DNA of 64,000 nt, from positions 73,569,345 through 73,633,344 of the forward strand of contig NC_092794.1 of assembly GCF_918797505.1 (NCBI RefSeq), given 5' to 3'. This DNA is from Bemisia tabaci (lineage: Eukaryota > Arthropoda > Insecta > Hemiptera > Aleyrodidae). How positions within the stretch are numbered: the first letter of the stretch is position 1; each line of letters begins with the position of its first letter. Below, in pieces: positions 63,336 to 64,000 of the stretch. The position numbers were made by a program, and so were the translations under genes. A model generated the notes under the pieces. The model saw only the letters and a program-made list of their open reading frames with translations. It did not search any database and was not told the DNA's origin.

Positions 63336-63964
63336 TATGTGAAGTTATCTCCAGCTTTGCTGGGTAGTTGGGCTCTCTTCACGTGAGCAAACAATGCTCA
63401 TTGGTAGAGAGAGTAGAGTGGGTTGAGGCCGGTGTTAACTTGGCTATGAATGGCCAATTTACAGCCGACGATAAGGTTTGCAGTAACCGGGGTGAGAACT
63501 GTGTCTTAAGACGCCCATCCAGAGGTTGCTTCTCGTCGATGATGGTGGGGTAGGGGTTTAGGTTGTGGGGGAACAAATGAGTATGGATTCTTTGGTTAAG
63601 GTTTTCAACTTAAGACTTTCCTCAGTATCCTAGCAGTTCCGAGGATTGCTGCTTTCTGAGCTGTGACAAGAGAGTGCTTCCCAGGGATTTCTTCCTTAAA
63701 TTTCTTCCATTCTTTCGAGACTGCTCCCGTCGCGCCGATTACGAAGGGTATGACTTTCGTGTCCGTTTTCCACATTCTACTTATCTCGATTTCTAAGTCT
63801 TTATATAACGGAATATTGGAGTTACGGCGGTTTTGGAAGCAGCGAGCCAATATCGCGCCGTGAAATCGGTGGTTCCGCGAGTTTTTCATGACACAGCTTG
63901 TCACATCCGTCAGTGACATCGCTCGGTGACATCACCAGACACAGCCTTGCCAGATAGCCCGAGA
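63336..63964 (-). pseudogene. Second RLE-type LINE (LINE-2), 3' end
   Basis: Minus strand, continuing past the window edge or already truncated. LYKDLEIEISRMWKTDTKV, then IPFVIGATGAVSKEWKKF and AQKAAILGTARILRKVL, stop at 63605. This is the conserved C-terminus of RLE-type LINE proteins. It differs clearly from the C-terminus of LINE-1, so it is a different family. A 3' UTR of about 270 bp follows, ending in the TAA repeat. Upstream of residue NRRNSN the sequence has no clear endonuclease, so more may be lost. Confidence 0.8.
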
Positions 63965-64000
63965 AACCCCCCAATTGCGTATACCCCAGTCTCGGGCGCC

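Noticed and set aside
63031..63342. Plus-strand frames of 103 and 133 codons at the LINE junction
   Set aside because: They lie antisense to the LINE-1 5' region and run through the TTA repeat (poly-Ile or poly-Leu), so they are not genes.

Overview
The window looks like nuclear DNA of an arthropod, most likely an insect. It has one spliced host gene with GT-AG introns, no bacterial-style operons, AT-rich intergenic sequence, and a very heavy load of mariner/Tc1-like, hAT-like, Helitron, copia, RLE-type LINE and tRNA-derived SINE sequence. A sap-feeding hemipteran is possible, but this is only an impression from the repeats and not something the sequence proves.

Host gene: the only gene I can support fully is a six-exon CRAL-TRIO (Sec14-like, alpha-tocopherol-transfer-protein-like) lipid-binding protein on the + strand. 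Its coding sequence runs from 20844 to 34975 and the joined exons keep one frame for 297 codons. All five introns contain transposon material, including a 2.8-kb Helitron nested inside a palindromic mariner-like element in intron 2, and a decayed mariner beside a Pif1/Helitron helicase remnant in intron 5.

Layout: 1-10 kb holds four large palindromic elements, one of them part of a 2.8-kb near-perfect palindrome. 10.7 kb has a cluster of four hairpins. 11-19 kb is mostly unidentified sequence with a dispersed repeat pair, a small hairpin MITE and a half-copy of a palindromic element. 15.0-16.1, 19.3-20.5 and 31.1-31.5 kb hold elements whose ends read CCCAAGTAGCA and whose interiors are built from one short word repeated. 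20.8-35 kb is the host gene. 36.5-38.2 and 40.9-42.2 kb are a segmental duplication in which one copy carries a hAT-like insertion and the other keeps the empty site. 42.2-47 kb is a run of TIR elements. 47.6-48.2 kb is a copia RNase H fragment. 52.0-52.2 kb may be a decayed LINE tail. 52.5-63.3 kb is an RLE-type LINE (minus strand) broken by a 619-bp TIR insertion and by a 6.7-kb composite block with three alternately inverted copies of one segment. 63.3-64 kb is the 3' end of a second RLE-type LINE.

Many insertions can be delimited exactly because target-site duplications are visible: 8 bp for at least seven hAT-like families, TA for the palindromic mariner-like elements, and an A/T junction for the Helitron. 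This gives a relative order of insertion events, and in the 60-61.5 kb palindrome it shows that an insertion came before the inverted duplication. No CRISPR array, bacterial gene, intact rRNA or functional tRNA was found.
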